In this document: positions 20,152 through 31,800 of the stretch, in pieces
Position numbering within the stretch: position 1 is the stretch's first letter
How the letters are laid out: every line of letters begins with the position of its first letter
NCBI GenBank assembly: GCA_900088475.1
Contig: FLMG01002913.1
Location: 4,324-36,268 of the forward strand
Length of the DNA stretch: 31,945 nucleotides
Source: Hyphochytrium catenoides
Taxonomy: Eukaryota > Sar > Hyphochytriomycetes > Hyphochytriales > Hyphochytriaceae
Direction of reading: 5' to 3'
The notes under the pieces: generated by a model
Database searches by the model: none
What the model was told of the DNA's origin: nothing
Seen by the model: the letters and a program-made list of their open reading frames with translations, nothing else
Made by a program: the position numbers and the translations under genes

Positions 20152-21039
20152 TTAATGGATGGCAGAGGCCACTGCAGCAGATAGGGCTAGGACTATAGTA
20201 CCCATCCCGATGGGGCAAACGGTGATGGCCGCACTTTCTGCCGTTTTAGTTTCTCCGACGGCTTCGGAGTCTCCTTCAGGAGGACTAGTCTCTTCAGGCT
20301 CCGAAGAATTAGTCTGATTACTGCCAGCCTGTGTGATTGGCTTATCATCTATGGAGTCCTTTTCCGACTCGTCATCTGTAGGAGAAACTTCCTCAGAGTC
20401 AGAGGATGGGCTACCTGCGGTTGGCGACATCAAGTCCTCTGGTGCAGGAGTTGGGGCAGCACTCGTTGACATATTGGTTGGCGTTGGGGTCCTGCCAGTT
20501 GGCACCGGAACAGTTGGAGTGGGCGCGGGAGATGGCTGTGGAGCACGGGTTGGAGCGGGAGTCGGTGCCTGAGTTGGGGCCGGGGTAGGTGTCGGGTTAT
20601 CAGGAGTAGGAGTCGGCGCGGGAGTGGGGGCAGGGGTTGGAGGAGGGTCCTGAATGGATCTGCAATCCCCCAGAAGGCAGCCAGTCGCCGTATAATAGCG
20701 TTCTAAGAGACATTTAGCCTGCCGAGGTGCGATGGGATTCTGTGGCGGTAAACCCGGGCTGCTGCAGAGTGCCTTTCCGCCGCAGGTGATGTAAGGATAA
20801 TTGTTTATGTCAACCTTGGCAGCTTTTCCCGAGGGGCACCTGAGGCATATCATGCCAATGGCGTTCGACCGAAACTCACCGGCTTTGCCGAATTCCGAGG
20901 AACAGTCATAGGCATTGAAGGTTACTTCAATGCCACCATCACAATCGGAGACTACCTTACATTCATCAACATCGTCTGCAGAGACCCCAGACTGTACTAA
21001 TGCCAGTACAACCGCAAATGCTAGCGCCAAAACTCGCAT
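20152..21039 (-). CDS. Secreted Cys-rich protein with TPAP-rich stalk, probably GPI-anchored (295 aa)
   Basis: This is a single exon. The start is the ATG at 21039, because the in-frame codon further up at 21102 is TTG. Residues 1-21 (MRVLALAFAVVLALVQSGVSA) are a classic signal peptide with a V-S-A cleavage site. A domain of about 120 residues with ten Cys follows. Next comes a stalk of TPAP/TPTP repeats, then an acidic Ser/Glu-rich part with N-x-T/S sequons (NMS, NQT, NSS). The C-terminus is a hydrophobic tail (GTIVLALSAAVASAIH) with no basic residues after it, which fits a GPI-attachment signal. The architecture resembles wall-associated proteins of oomycetes and other stramenopiles. I do not recognise the Cys domain. 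It faces the dehydrogenase gene tail to tail, 212 nt apart. Confidence 0.85.
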   Translation of the reverse strand: MRVLALAFAVVLALVQSGVSADDVDECKVVSDCDGGIEVTFNAYDCSSEFGKAGEFRSNAIGMICLRCPSGKAAKVDINNYPYITCGGKALCSSPGLPPQNPIAPRQAKCLLERYYTATGCLLGDCRSIQDPPPTPAPTPAPTPTPDNPTPTPAPTQAPTPAPTRAPQPSPAPTPTVPVPTGRTPTPTNMSTSAAPTPAPEDLMSPTAGSPSSDSEEVSPTDDESEKDSIDDKPITQAGSNQTNSSEPEETSPPEGDSEAVGETKTAESAAITVCPIGMGTIVLALSAAVASAIH

Positions 21040-23547
21040 TATACTGTGGAAGATGGGCTGGGCCCGCTGAGATAGCGATGGCGTGAAATTCGGCGGTGGC
21101 AAATGTTAAAATGGCATTGTTGATTCCTCTGAGACAAGATCCTCAAAGTCCACAAAGGTGGATTGCGGTCGCATTCTTGTATAAGAATGTAAGGCGAGTC
21201 ACTTCCCCGAGGAGTGATGAAGCCAGTTGCCTCGTAGAAGTAGTGCCATTCGCTATTGATTCACAGGCGAGCTGGTCTCAGAGTAGTCTCCGAGTAGCAG
21301 GGAACTAAAAGGGTCATATCCATAGCCATCACTACAAAGTTTGTCTTGCCATCTTTGGCTCTATTCGCACCGAGAAGTGTTGGGAAAGCACGGAAAGTTC
21401 TCTGAGTAAAGTTGGAACTCCCCTGCCTTGGCACACCTTGATTGAGACCAGAGGAAGGAATTAAAAGTGGATCCCTGCCTGTCTCAGCCTTAGGTCGCCA
21501 AGTTAAAGAAAAGAGGTCAAAGTAGCAAGATAATTATCAGTAGTAGTGCAAATGGAATGAGACCTATTGTTCTCCTTGCTAGCTGCCTGCACCTATCTTC
21601 AGGGAAAGAAGGACATATACCTCGCGCTTTTGGGGTTACCGCTTTGGTGCCTGTAATTTACTACCGTATGCACATCAAATCCTCTACTTTTGAAGGAACG
21701 TTAGAGATGAGTTGAACGTTATAAGTAGTATATACCAATTTAACACCTGCCATATTTGGAGTCCTTCTTGCTGGCACCTCCGCTGTCTCCGTTCGTCACA
21801 TACGACAATGTGCCTGTCGCTGCAGCCAAATCGCAGGCCCTACTTCTTAGTCTATGGGCTGGAACTGCCTCTCAAAGACAAATGACAGGAACGGTGGGAT
21901 GGGCTTTGAGCTCGCTCAACCCAGTCGATAAAATTCCATCACTTCACTGTTCAAGCAAGCCGATAGGTAATGTACAAGTACCTTGGAGAAGTGTCCAGTC
22001 TGTTTGGCTGCTAATGTCCTCCCCAGGCTTGTACCCTCTTACATTGAGTCAAACGTCAACCTTTGCTTGTACATAGGACTACTGCCTCACCACTTCCAAG
22101 TCTACAACTGCATAAGACGCAGTGGGTTGACAGTAATGCCTTCTAAAGCTATGCGGCGGCACATTGCACTCTTACAGCCGCACTACCCCTATTATTTAGG
22201 CTAAATGGTACAGGCAGAGGATCTGCTGTCTACCACTGTAAACGCAAGTATCTAAGGGCACTACAGTTTTGCATTTTTAGAAGAGCTGATGAGCCTGGGT
22301 CTCGCGGCAACTGGACTGGAAACTGGAGTTCGGGATGGTGCATAAATAACTAGAGCTATTTTTTGTTGTCCGCCGACCAGCGGCGGCAGGGTATTAGTTC
22401 TACCGCACAACAAACGTTGATACCGCCATGTGTTGGCTCCCAGCTGCTGGCCTAGGAGATGGATGAACCCATAATGCCCTATATTTCTACAGTGATGCAT
22501 AGAAACGAGTAGCAAGGCACAGTGACAGTGACCAACCCTTGGACCAACCTTCACTTTGGCCTTCCCTTTGTGCTGCTGCCGCCGGAGCTCCGATTTCTTC
22601 TCACGCTGGACACGATGGCAGGTGCTCGTCCTATCACTTTCCCTACCTGCCGCCTCTACTACTAGCACTATGGACAATCGAGAGGCACGGAAAGTTACCT
22701 CTAGTAGGTCATTGTCTTTGTAAACAAAACACCGAGCAGTACCCCTTTCACACTGATGTGATTGTTGCTCTTCTGCTTCTCTTGTCGCGGGCAAGTTCGA
22801 AGGCCTTAATACATGTTAAGATAACGGCAGGTACCAAAACCTTTAGATTATATAGCTGTCTTAACTCTTCCGTTTGCGGAGTTGGCCTCTGTCTAGGACA
22901 ACTGTCTTAGGTGCCCTCCGTCGTCGAGATCTTGTTCGACTTCCGGACTCGAACTTTGTTACTCGGACAAAGGGATACTAACTCTGCGCTTGATCTGGCA
23001 AGGCCGATTTCGCTCTCAAACACTGATACACCCACCAACCTTGGGGATATCCAAGTCCACGGTTGATTGTCTGTACAGGTCCATATTCACACTACTAGAA
23101 GAGGCTGAGTCGAACGTTCGAACGGATATGGTCCTATCATAAGCTGCTGCTCGCTTACCGAAGAGTGCTATTTACCTAGCTGCGTTCAGTCCATCGATTG
23201 TGATCACTCTACCATGTCCTCACTATCTGTTTAGGTGCGAACATGCATGATCATTAGATAGTCCTCCCATCACCAAGGCAACTGACAGCTCACCAACAGA
23301 GCCCACCGTTCGAGCCCAGAGAGTCGTCACTACTATGTTTGTTCGTATGAAGCCTATCCTCTTCATCTTTTAGTTCGCGTAACAGTGCCCTTTCAAATGC
23401 TCAACTCACACTTTCTCTTGTAAGTGGAATGAAGTGCAGGAAACCTCACCGATCAATAACATAGCTCTTTCATTGATGACAGTTGATCTTCATTGACTCT
23501 CTATGACGAAGGGCCTGTAGCCACCTCTTATTAGCAATTTTTAGCTA
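21040..23547. other. Gene-free spacer
   Basis: The longest open frames (22261-22794 minus, 22539-22910 plus, 21756-22076 plus) overlap one another on opposite strands. They lack known motifs and have no splice partners, so none is called. The left end should carry the promoter of the secreted-protein gene. The right end is the 3' flank of the transporter. Confidence 0.45.
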
Positions 23548-26500
23548 CTACCTCTTCTCGTGGTTTATGTATTTAGACGTGAGCATTGCCATCACCATGA
23601 ACACCAGCGCAAAGCATCCTAGCAAGATTGCATCCAGGTCCAGATTGTCATAGCTGAAGCTATTGTTAAAGAAGAATTCAACAAATGCGCTGACAGTCAC
23701 TGGAGAGCCTGTAGCTGGGGACTCAATCAGGCGCTCATCTCCGTTGAATTGTGTCACGATCACTCCCTCGTAGAAGTAATGCAATGGATTGATCCAGTAG
23801 AACCAGACCCAGACCCTGGTCATATTGTTCTCATTAATCAGCAAGCCCATGAACATTGCGTTCAAACTGAAAATGAGCCCGCCAAGCAAGTTCGCTACCT
23901 TCAGGTTGGGTGTAAAGTTGACGATTGTAAGCGCTGCCATGTTCCCGACGCACATGACAAGAAAGAGAAGAAGATAGAACCAGCCAAATGCAGAGCTTTC
24001 CTCGTTATATCCGATCGTCCAGTAGAGAATGTTGGTAAACACAGTGGCGTAGACGATATTCAGTGGAATCTGGACTACTGCCCACGCTAGAGTGTAGGTG
24101 ACCACGCTGTAATAATTAGAACTTCGCTCTTTGTAGAACAGATGGCGCTCTTCATCGATAGGAACGAGCTCAGGCAGGCAACTGATAATCCATGACGCTT
24201 GAGAGACAAAGAAGATGGAGGCGAAGATTGCAATGAGGTCGGTAGTGCTGGTGATGTTGTCATACCCAATGCCAGAGTAGGTCGTCCCAAGAAGGAAGCA
24301 GAGGAAAGTGAATGTGCCAATCTTGCTAGCCACCGTATCAGGGAGTCGGTATACTCTGCGCGCTAGGCGGTTGCTTAGAAGCCAGAGCTGAGTGGCATAT
24401 GATGCAAGGTACCGGTGAGACGAGACTGCGTCCTCGTCTTTAAACCCTTCCTCGGAGGGTCCCAGCTGCTTTGTCCGCGCAGCAACTTCTTCTAACGCCT
24501 TTCGGATTTCTTCCCTGAGCTCACTCTGGGCATAGCTCTCTGCGTACTTGAGGCCAAGCGGAAGTCCAGTCTCTGGATCAAGTACTTCATCCTTAGCACC
24601 GGCACCAATGACTTCCAACATCCATGAAGCGGGGTTCTGACCTTCTTGATAAGGTAGAGAACCAGGGATGGACTGGAAGTACCTAATGAGATTTGCGCTC
24701 CGGGCTCCCAAGACCCCAGAAAAGATTATCCTCCCAGAGTGCAGAAGCAGCAGATCATCAAAGCGCTCAAAAAGCAGAGCAGACGGCTGGTGGACCGTGC
24801 AGATAACAGTTCTTCCCAAATTGCTGACCTTCTTGACGACAGAGATCACATTCAGTGCCGCTCTTGAGTCAAGTCCAGACGTTGGTTCGTCCAAGAAAAG
24901 GATGGAGGGGTTGGACACGAGCTCAATGCCCACCGACAATTTCTTCCGCTGGCTGAGGGTGAGGGCATCACCTCGTGTAAGGGATATGTCAGATAGCTCC
25001 AGTACGTCCATCATGCTCTCTACAAAGCTTTGCCTCTGCTCTTTTAAAAACCCTTTAGGCAACCGCAAGCTGGCTGAGAAGACCAAGCTCTCTTTTACGG
25101 TGGAAGATCTGCTTATCCGATCGAACTGCTCAACGTATGCTGTCATATTTTGAAACATCTTGTCCGTAAGAGCCTCCCCGTTAACTAGCATTCTCCCTGT
25201 AATAACCCCAGTGTTCTTCCTACGAGCCAGAACATCCAGCAGAGTCGTCTTCCCAGCGCCGCTCGCTCCCATTAGTGCTAGCATCTGACCTGGGCGTGCG
25301 ATACCGTCAATACCCTGAAGAATCTTTTTCTCCATCTTCTCTTTTCTGCTTCGCGTGATCGTGACAGAGTACCCAAGACTATGCCATGAGAGAGTAGCGG
25401 GCATGAAGGGGATTGAATTGAGGAAGGAGGTATGGAAGTCTCTGGAGACTAGCTGAACCTTTTCTCTAGCCAAAAAAGAAAGCCCGCTAGCCGTTTTATC
25501 TTGTCCTCCATCCAACAGCGAAGAGAAGGCTGCTCTAGGTGTTGTCGCTCCGTCTGTTGCGGTCCCCTCCTCCAGTCTGGAAGGAGATTCTGCCTGGAGC
25601 GCACGAATTGCAGTCTGATCTTCCGGATTTGCTTCTGCTACCTCTGGATCTCGGTGGCCGCGGCTCACGTCCTCATACGTGCAAAAGGTAAAGCCCAAGG
25701 TGTTCAGTGCCCAATAGAATACCGCAAAGCCCACAAGAACTAGAGGTGAGACCCAATACCAAAAGCTATCCGTGCTGATATCATAGGTATCCATGAATCT
25801 TTCTCCCAGAGTCGAACCGTTTACGGCCTGATCGAAGTCACCGGACTCCAAGAACTCATTCTGAGCTAGCGCACGGAATGCGTAGGTGATTGGGTTGATC
25901 CAATAAGCCCATATCCAGCCCGCGGGAATGAGGTCTGCACCAATAGAGAATCCACCGAAGCACATGGTAGTCATTATTAGGACACCACCCATAGCCTGTG
26001 CAACGACGGCCGACGGTGCATATGCGACTGCTAGAATCATCAACTGGTTGTTAGACACGTTCAAAAGGAACATTATCAGGAGGTTGTAGAAGAAGAGCCC
26101 GGCATTGGAGGCCAAGCCTCCCAACCAGTAAACCAAAGTGCCATAGAGAACAGCCTCAATTAGCTCCACTGGCAGTTGCGTCAGAGATGAAGAGAGTGTA
26201 AAGGTCCAGCTAGGGAAGAAGTTACTCCTCTGCTGTCGATAGAACATGGCTCTCTTCTCCATTGCCAACGGAATGCGTGTAAGGCCCAGATTAGCCAGGA
26301 AGGCTAGGTTGTTCCATAAATAGTTGATCCGCGTTTGGAATTGTTCTTCCGATATCTGATAGAACAACGTTCCCACCAACACTCCCATGAAGATAGATTG
26401 CACTATCCGAGAACGCAAGAGAACAACGTCACGCCATACAACCTTCACCTCGCGCTGGAAGACCAGTGAAAGGTACCGATACCATGGCAGTTGGTACTTC

Positions 26501-27621
26501 GTCGTTGGGAGGTCGCTCTTCTCTAGCACGGTCAGCGGACCCTCATCCAAAGTATTAAAGAGCTCGAGTGCGAGGGGGGATTTCTGGAACTCCAGTGCAA
26601 ACTCTGAGGAATAGACTGGAATCGGGCGCGCGATATTCCGTTTCCTGTTCTGGGCTCTGAACATCTTGTTACTTGATGTCGTGACGATTTGAATAAAATC
26701 GGCTGCGTCCACACGGGATGGGCAGATGTAACCAATGGACTCAAAGTACGGCAAGAGCTGTTCTCTGGGGCCATTGTAGACCATTTCCCCCTCAGAGAGA
26801 ACGATGATGTTATCAAAGAGCTCATACACCTCCGGAGGAGGCTGGAGCAATGCTGCGGCAATAGTAAAGTTGAAATCGGTACAGATCTTCTTAAGAACCT
26901 TTGTGATATCAACGGTCGCTGAAGTATCCAGGCCGGTAGAGAACTCGTCCATAAAGAGCGTGGTGTACCCGCCAGCTAGAGTTTCTCCCAGTGAGACTCT
27001 CTTCTGCTCACCCCCACTGATGCCTCGAAGCTCCGCACCGCCCACCATAGTATCAGCGCACTTGCCGAGCCCTAGAATGCGAAGAAGAGACTCCTCCTGC
27101 TTCTTTAAGTTGGCCTTTCTCTCCTCCTTAGATCCCCTTCCGTTGGCGCTTGCATCCGCAGCCTTGATCTCTAAAGCAAATCGCAATGTCTCTCTAACCG
27201 TAAGGGTAGGAATATTGAGATCGGTTTGCTGCATATAACCGATGACGTTTCTGACCTCCACGTCCCTCTGATCAAGACCACTGTAACTCACTTCACCCTC
27301 CAAAGTGACCTTGCTCGTTCCGAACCAACCTTTCTCAGGCTTGCTCTTCGCAGCACTCCGATAGTAGCCTGCACTTACTCGAAGGAGACTGGTCTTGCCG
27401 CACCCGGGAGGGCCAAGGACAAGAGTCATAGATCCTGGCTTGAAGGCCGCATTTATATTCCGAAGAATGGACTGTTCCCCAAACCCCAGGCTAACATTCT
27501 TTAAATGTACTTCTAGCGGCTTCTTGAAAGAGGCAGAATCTTCGAAGACGCCCAGGCGGGAGGTCAGCGGCCCATGGTTGACGCGTCCCTCCTCCACGTG
27601 GAGGACTTGAGCCTCCTCCAT
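23548..27621 (-). CDS. Full-size PDR-type ABC transporter (ABCG, 1357 aa)
   Basis: This is one uninterrupted exon. The start is the ATG at 27621; the frame extends to 27672, but the codon there is TTG. The order is NBD1-TMD1-NBD2-TMD2, the reverse orientation typical of pleiotropic drug resistance pumps. NBD1 has Walker A GPPGCGKT (70-77), signature ISGGEQ (201-206) and Walker B LFMDEFSTG (about 222-230). TMD1 ends with YWINPITYAFRALAQNEF. NBD2 has Walker A GASGAGKT (about 784-791), an LTLSQRKKLSVG signature and Walker B LFLDEPTSG (about 910). TMD2 ends near YWINPLHYFYEG. Both sites look catalytically complete. The protein should export hydrophobic compounds or lipids at the plasma membrane with ATP. 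The substrate cannot be read from sequence. Confidence 0.95.
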   Translation of the reverse strand: MEEAQVLHVEEGRVNHGPLTSRLGVFEDSASFKKPLEVHLKNVSLGFGEQSILRNINAAFKPGSMTLVLGPPGCGKTSLLRVSAGYYRSAAKSKPEKGWFGTSKVTLEGEVSYSGLDQRDVEVRNVIGYMQQTDLNIPTLTVRETLRFALEIKAADASANGRGSKEERKANLKKQEESLLRILGLGKCADTMVGGAELRGISGGEQKRVSLGETLAGGYTTLFMDEFSTGLDTSATVDITKVLKKICTDFNFTIAAALLQPPPEVYELFDNIIVLSEGEMVYNGPREQLLPYFESIGYICPSRVDAADFIQIVTTSSNKMFRAQNRKRNIARPIPVYSSEFALEFQKSPLALELFNTLDEGPLTVLEKSDLPTTKYQLPWYRYLSLVFQREVKVVWRDVVLLRSRIVQSIFMGVLVGTLFYQISEEQFQTRINYLWNNLAFLANLGLTRIPLAMEKRAMFYRQQRSNFFPSWTFTLSSSLTQLPVELIEAVLYGTLVYWLGGLASNAGLFFYNLLIMFLLNVSNNQLMILAVAYAPSAVVAQAMGGVLIMTTMCFGGFSIGADLIPAGWIWAYWINPITYAFRALAQNEFLESGDFDQAVNGSTLGERFMDTYDISTDSFWYWVSPLVLVGFAVFYWALNTLGFTFCTYEDVSRGHRDPEVAEANPEDQTAIRALQAESPSRLEEGTATDGATTPRAAFSSLLDGGQDKTASGLSFLAREKVQLVSRDFHTSFLNSIPFMPATLSWHSLGYSVTITRSRKEKMEKKILQGIDGIARPGQMLALMGASGAGKTTLLDVLARRKNTGVITGRMLVNGEALTDKMFQNMTAYVEQFDRISRSSTVKESLVFSASLRLPKGFLKEQRQSFVESMMDVLELSDISLTRGDALTLSQRKKLSVGIELVSNPSILFLDEPTSGLDSRAALNVISVVKKVSNLGRTVICTVHQPSALLFERFDDLLLLHSGRIIFSGVLGARSANLIRYFQSIPGSLPYQEGQNPASWMLEVIGAGAKDEVLDPETGLPLGLKYAESYAQSELREEIRKALEEVAARTKQLGPSEEGFKDEDAVSSHRYLASYATQLWLLSNRLARRVYRLPDTVASKIGTFTFLCFLLGTTYSGIGYDNITSTTDLIAIFASIFFVSQASWIISCLPELVPIDEERHLFYKERSSNYYSVVTYTLAWAVVQIPLNIVYATVFTNILYWTIGYNEESSAFGWFYLLLFLVMCVGNMAALTIVNFTPNLKVANLLGGLIFSLNAMFMGLLINENNMTRVWVWFYWINPLHYFYEGVIVTQFNGDERLIESPATGSPVTVSAFVEFFFNNSFSYDNLDLDAILLGCFALVFMVMAMLTSKYINHEKR

Positions 27622-29837
27622 TGTGCTCAGTGTCAAAAGAGATTTGAGAGACTGGCACACTTCCGTTATCAATTTAAGGAGTTATTGGTGCAGCTTTGCA
27701 TGTAGGTCTGAAATTCAGTAAGTGAGAGCTGCATGGAACCTATCACTCTGCCAAAAGAAACTAGCTCCTGGCGACTATTCTCTACCTCTCACCAAAGAGA
27801 GACAGGGGAAAATGTAACAAAGGTGAACACCAGGTGAATTCGAGAGCTCAATCTTCAGTGACTCGCACTCCCAATGGCTTCGGCAGGCTACTCTGCTGGC
27901 TGAACTTTGCTAGCTCATTCCGTTGATCCATGGCTATCATGCTCAATCCTATGTCTATGTCTCTTGCATGCTGATTGCGACTGATTCTCTGCTGCCTAGC
28001 CACTGGTCACACAGATTGACATGGAACTTGGGACGAGATGCCTGCCTCCAGTTTGTTTGTCTCCTCCAACCGTCATCAGAACCGAGAGGCACATCACCCC
28101 AAGTGGCGAGAGCTCAGGTAGATGCCTCTGAAGCCATCCTCTGAACCTACCAGACAACAGAAAGATACTATGGAGGTGTCACTAAGGCTGTTCCTCTAAC
28201 CCTTTGAGGCGGAATACCTTTGGGTGAGAAGCTCTCTTAGTTTCTATGACAGGAGAAGCTCAAGAATGGCGACACCCACCAGGCTCCAGCACGTCGATCC
28301 TACCTCTAAGAGCTGACCACTGTATTGCGACATCTACCGTAAAATACGAAGGTGAATACTTCGTGTCTGCCTCTATTGCTGCTATTAAGGAGGGGAAATT
28401 TATCAGAAAACTAGCGACGAAATGAAGCCAAGAGCTATTGCTGCCAGGTGTCAAACATAGGTTACTCAGCTAGGAACTACCTAGGAGTTCTGCACGGACC
28501 AAGACAGAGATGCCCAATGACCAAGGACAGACAGATGGGAAAGATCATGGTGGATGTCGCCATCGCTTTGTCTCCTGCTCCATGTAATTCTATGTACGGA
28601 GTAATAATTGGTGGATGACTCTATAAAGAAAAGAGTGAATGTCAACCGTGTTGTTTACAGGGTCACCGTCGGTAACATACACTTTCTCTTTCCAGATGTC
28701 GCCACGCAGCTAGACTCCTCTGTCTGCGGGTGAACTCTGTAGAAGCTATGAAGGACATAGAAGTTCTAAAGCAGCAACAGGAGCAGAAGGAAGAAATGAC
28801 TCCCTGCACTGGAAGGTTGTTACCCTCTTGTGATTTGTCTCTCGAAAAAGGGTCGTTTTTTCTCAGAAGCTCTAGAGTGCTGCAGAATGCGGGTAGATTA
28901 GTCCTTTGTATTGAAGACTGTATGGTAGGGGTCGTGGACGTACAGGAAAGCTCTGCCTCTTGCCATTCTCTGGTGTAGAACAACCTTGCCGTGTCGTTTA
29001 CAAAAGGAGCGATGATATCGAGGCCAGTAGACTCTTTTATGATGCAAGAAGGCTTAGTTTCCCAGCCTATCGATCGACAGACTGGTGCGAGGCTCAGTCT
29101 CTTGACATTGTAAAGTGGCGCGCTTCTTTTGAGCTGAAACAAGGCAAGCTTGAAATGTAAAGGAACGTTGTAGTAGCTGTTCTTATCACATAAATATTTC
29201 CTGCAGCAGATCCTGACGGCTGAACGTCCTCCTGTTGCGTTGTTCTTCTGCTAAGAAATGGGCGTTGTTTATGGTCCAAGGTGGACTTAAAGCACGGGTC
29301 GCCATGGTCAACGACTTGCTGGCAAAAGTAATAGGAAGTCCCGGACGGCATGATCCGGCATTCGTCGACGGACGCAGTTGGTCCGCGGGGCTGCCTCCGT
29401 AGAAAGGAGTGGCATAGCGCGTATTGACTTTATTTATCATTGATGACCTTGAAACAACTGGCAGGAGAGCCTCAGGCGCGGCCCGAAAGTTAACCATGAC
29501 CTGGAAAACGAAATGATGATTGCATAATATGTGTAGTTCCCAAGGACCAGGGAAGAAAGTACTTGTCCTCGTGACACCTATGATATCTTCTGTACGTGCG
29601 AGAACACTCACGCTCACCATGGTAGCATTTGGTTGGAGTCATAACGTGCAGGCTAAAGGAGGCAAGGGAAGAAGCGGCTGAGTGGTAATGCACTAGAGAA
29701 GGGTGGGACAGGGATAGGCAACAGCCTTACTGGGCCATGCTGAGTCGCGCAGAACGGAGGGTATTAAAGTTGGGAGGTAACTCAAGTATCCCTGGCAAAG
29801 CGACTTCGTACAGCGAAGATCAATTAGTCAGTTCAAG

Positions 29838-30170
29838 TGCTTTGGAACGCTATCCAAAATCGCCATGACAAACGGCGGGTCTACAAGCCGACGTACCACG
29901 AAATTGAAACAATTGTCAGCGATGGCAGTCTCACCTCGAGGCAGGTCAAAGGTATGGAGGGCACATGCTGTACTGATTGTGATAGTCACCTCTGACGACT
30001 AACGTTATGACTGATAAGGACTCTATCCTCCAGGCCTCACTGGGTAATAAGTTACCGTTTTTCTATGATATCAGGCGAAGGGCCACATGCTTTCTGATGA
30101 TCAGGAGGATAGACACCGCCACCTCTACTGGTGCAACGCTAATGATACTTTTGAGAAGGAACTGAGGTGA
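29838..30170 (+). other. Candidate exon pair of an unrecognised gene
   Basis: The open stretch from about 29838 reads NRHDKRRVYKPTYHEIETIV and then SDGSLTSRQ. A possible donor (gtcaaa) follows at 29945. An acceptor (atatcag) precedes 30075, and a phase-0 join continues AKGHMLSDDQEDRHRHLYWC to a stop at 30168-30170. The composition looks like a folded, basic protein. The weak donor and the absence of a start exon keep this tentative. I do not recognise the family. Confidence 0.25.
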
Positions 30171-30912
30171 CTTCAGTTCGGAATAGACAACAGAGTTAAG
30201 TAGTTACTTTGCACCTTTGGAGCATTCGTATCTGATGTCATGAAAGTGTACAGAGGTAGTGAAAACCACAGGCAAGACCTATCTGATGAAAGGTAACAAT
30301 AATACGAGAACAACGCTTACAACGAGACCTTTCACCTGTGCATATCGAAACTCCAGCTCTTGCCAGCCTGACCCTATTCAACCCCAACTAATACGCACCA
30401 GAGTATAAGAATGTTTCTTTTTATAAAAGTTACCAGCAGTGTGTTCCATGGACGAGCCACGCGTGTCTCTATGAAATGTTACATCTTTATAAAGTAGTGT
30501 AGTTGCCTGTGCAGATATTGACATCGTAAAACGGTACTGGTTGGTAGGTGATATAGTTAGTGCAGCAAAAGTACTCAGAGTGGGTTCTGATAGCTGTTCT
30601 GATAACCGTAAACAGTGTAGCTGTTTTGACGTACACCAACTTGCGTTATTCCTATGAAACCTACCTTATCTTGTCAGCAGAGGACCTGATTAGGTGGGGC
30701 TGAGCCTACTAGACTGCCATCATCAGAGGAACAATGTAGAACTATTAAGGTTGGTCCTACAAAGTAAAGGTACAATAATAGCGAGTTCCTTATCCGATGA
30801 TTTACGATCTCAAAAAGCTCATGTATCAAATGTACTCAGGCGCCTGGATCTGCCATCATCAGTTTAATGGTAGTTCTATCGCACCTGGTCACCTAGAGTA
30901 TCTGAGAGGGAA

Positions 30913-30954
30913 TACTTCCCTTTTGCTGGAGGAACTACTTCCCTTTTGCTGGAG
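30913..30954. repeat. 19-bp direct repeat, two copies
   Basis: The sequence tacttcccttttgctggag occurs at 30913-30931 and 30936-30954, four bases apart, with no mismatch. It is a short local duplication in gene-free DNA. Confidence 0.9.
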
Positions 30955-31800
30955 AAAATAAGGCAACAGAAAGACCTTCTAGAACGAATCCATTTTAATC
31001 TGAGCCTACCCTAACCTAAAACGATGGCGCTCTCTTAGTACTCTCAGAGTGCTAACTTAAAATAACGGATAGAGCACATTGTGTCCTTCGCATTGGCTCG
31101 GAGTTACTAGTTGAAACGGATGACCTGTAGTTCTATGGACCTAGAAGGTGCCACGAGCCACGAGCTATCAATCAAAACTTCACAGCCCAACATAACGACG
31201 AAAGGCTCGTCATTTCAGTCAAAGTGCATAGCCTGGTGTCGACTTAGCGGCTGCTCTAAAGTAGTTTTACCTCTCTTCCTTGGGCGAGAAAGACCGATGT
31301 GCTGACATATCTATGGAACACGCGCTGAGGGGAGGGACCTGGGAAACAACGCTACTTCTTCTATAACCAAAAGCATCAGTTATTTATAAGAGATAGGAGT
31401 ACCTGAGAAAATGTGTAGACATCAGTCATCGCCATCTCCCAATCGAAAATCTCAGGTACTTGTACGCACAACGTAGTAGGAGGGCGGATCCATATGCACC
31501 TAGTCAACAGACCTTAACGGGCTCTTAGCGCTGGTGTCATATGCCGCCACGCTAGTCTCAAGTGTTAGCCTTCAGTAGGCGTGCTTCTTTAACGTTTGGC
31601 AAGATAGATCAGCCATATGTCATATGTAATAAGGCGTCTAAGGTTCTCGTGATATACAAAGAAGTGCAGAGACCTCAAAGCCTCTTACTTATCCTTCATT
31701 ATTGAATTCTCCACCCAGAGCAGAAGCGCCTTTCAACAGAAGGTCCAAGGCGAGACGAGATATTGGTGGAGGTGCGGTGTGGGCTTTCAGTTCAGCAAAC

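Larger units (their letters stand above)
27622..31800. other. Long gene-poor stretch
   Basis: The left end should hold the transporter promoter. Overlapping open frames at 28663-29142 (minus), 28730-28978 (plus) and 29186-29620 (minus) have no recognisable content. Two items stand out and are listed separately: a candidate exon pair at 29838-30170 and a 19-bp direct repeat at 30913-30954. No RNA gene or complete mobile element could be supported. Confidence 0.4.

Noticed and set aside
22261-22794. A 177-codon minus-strand open frame
   Set aside because: The composition is irregular, there is no motif, another frame of 123 codons overlaps on the other strand, and no signal or exon partner is seen.
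27622-27672. Upstream extension of the transporter frame
   Set aside because: The extension begins with TTG, not ATG. The ATG at 27621 gives a normal PDR N-terminus.
28663-29142. A 159-codon minus-strand open frame
   Set aside because: It overlaps two plus-strand frames of similar quality, has no motif and is flanked by no splice or start evidence.
29271-29402. Plus-strand 43-codon frame starting MVQGGLKARVAMVNDLL
   Set aside because: It reads like protein but is short, has no recognisable family and no splice partners, and overlaps other equally open frames. It is within what chance allows.
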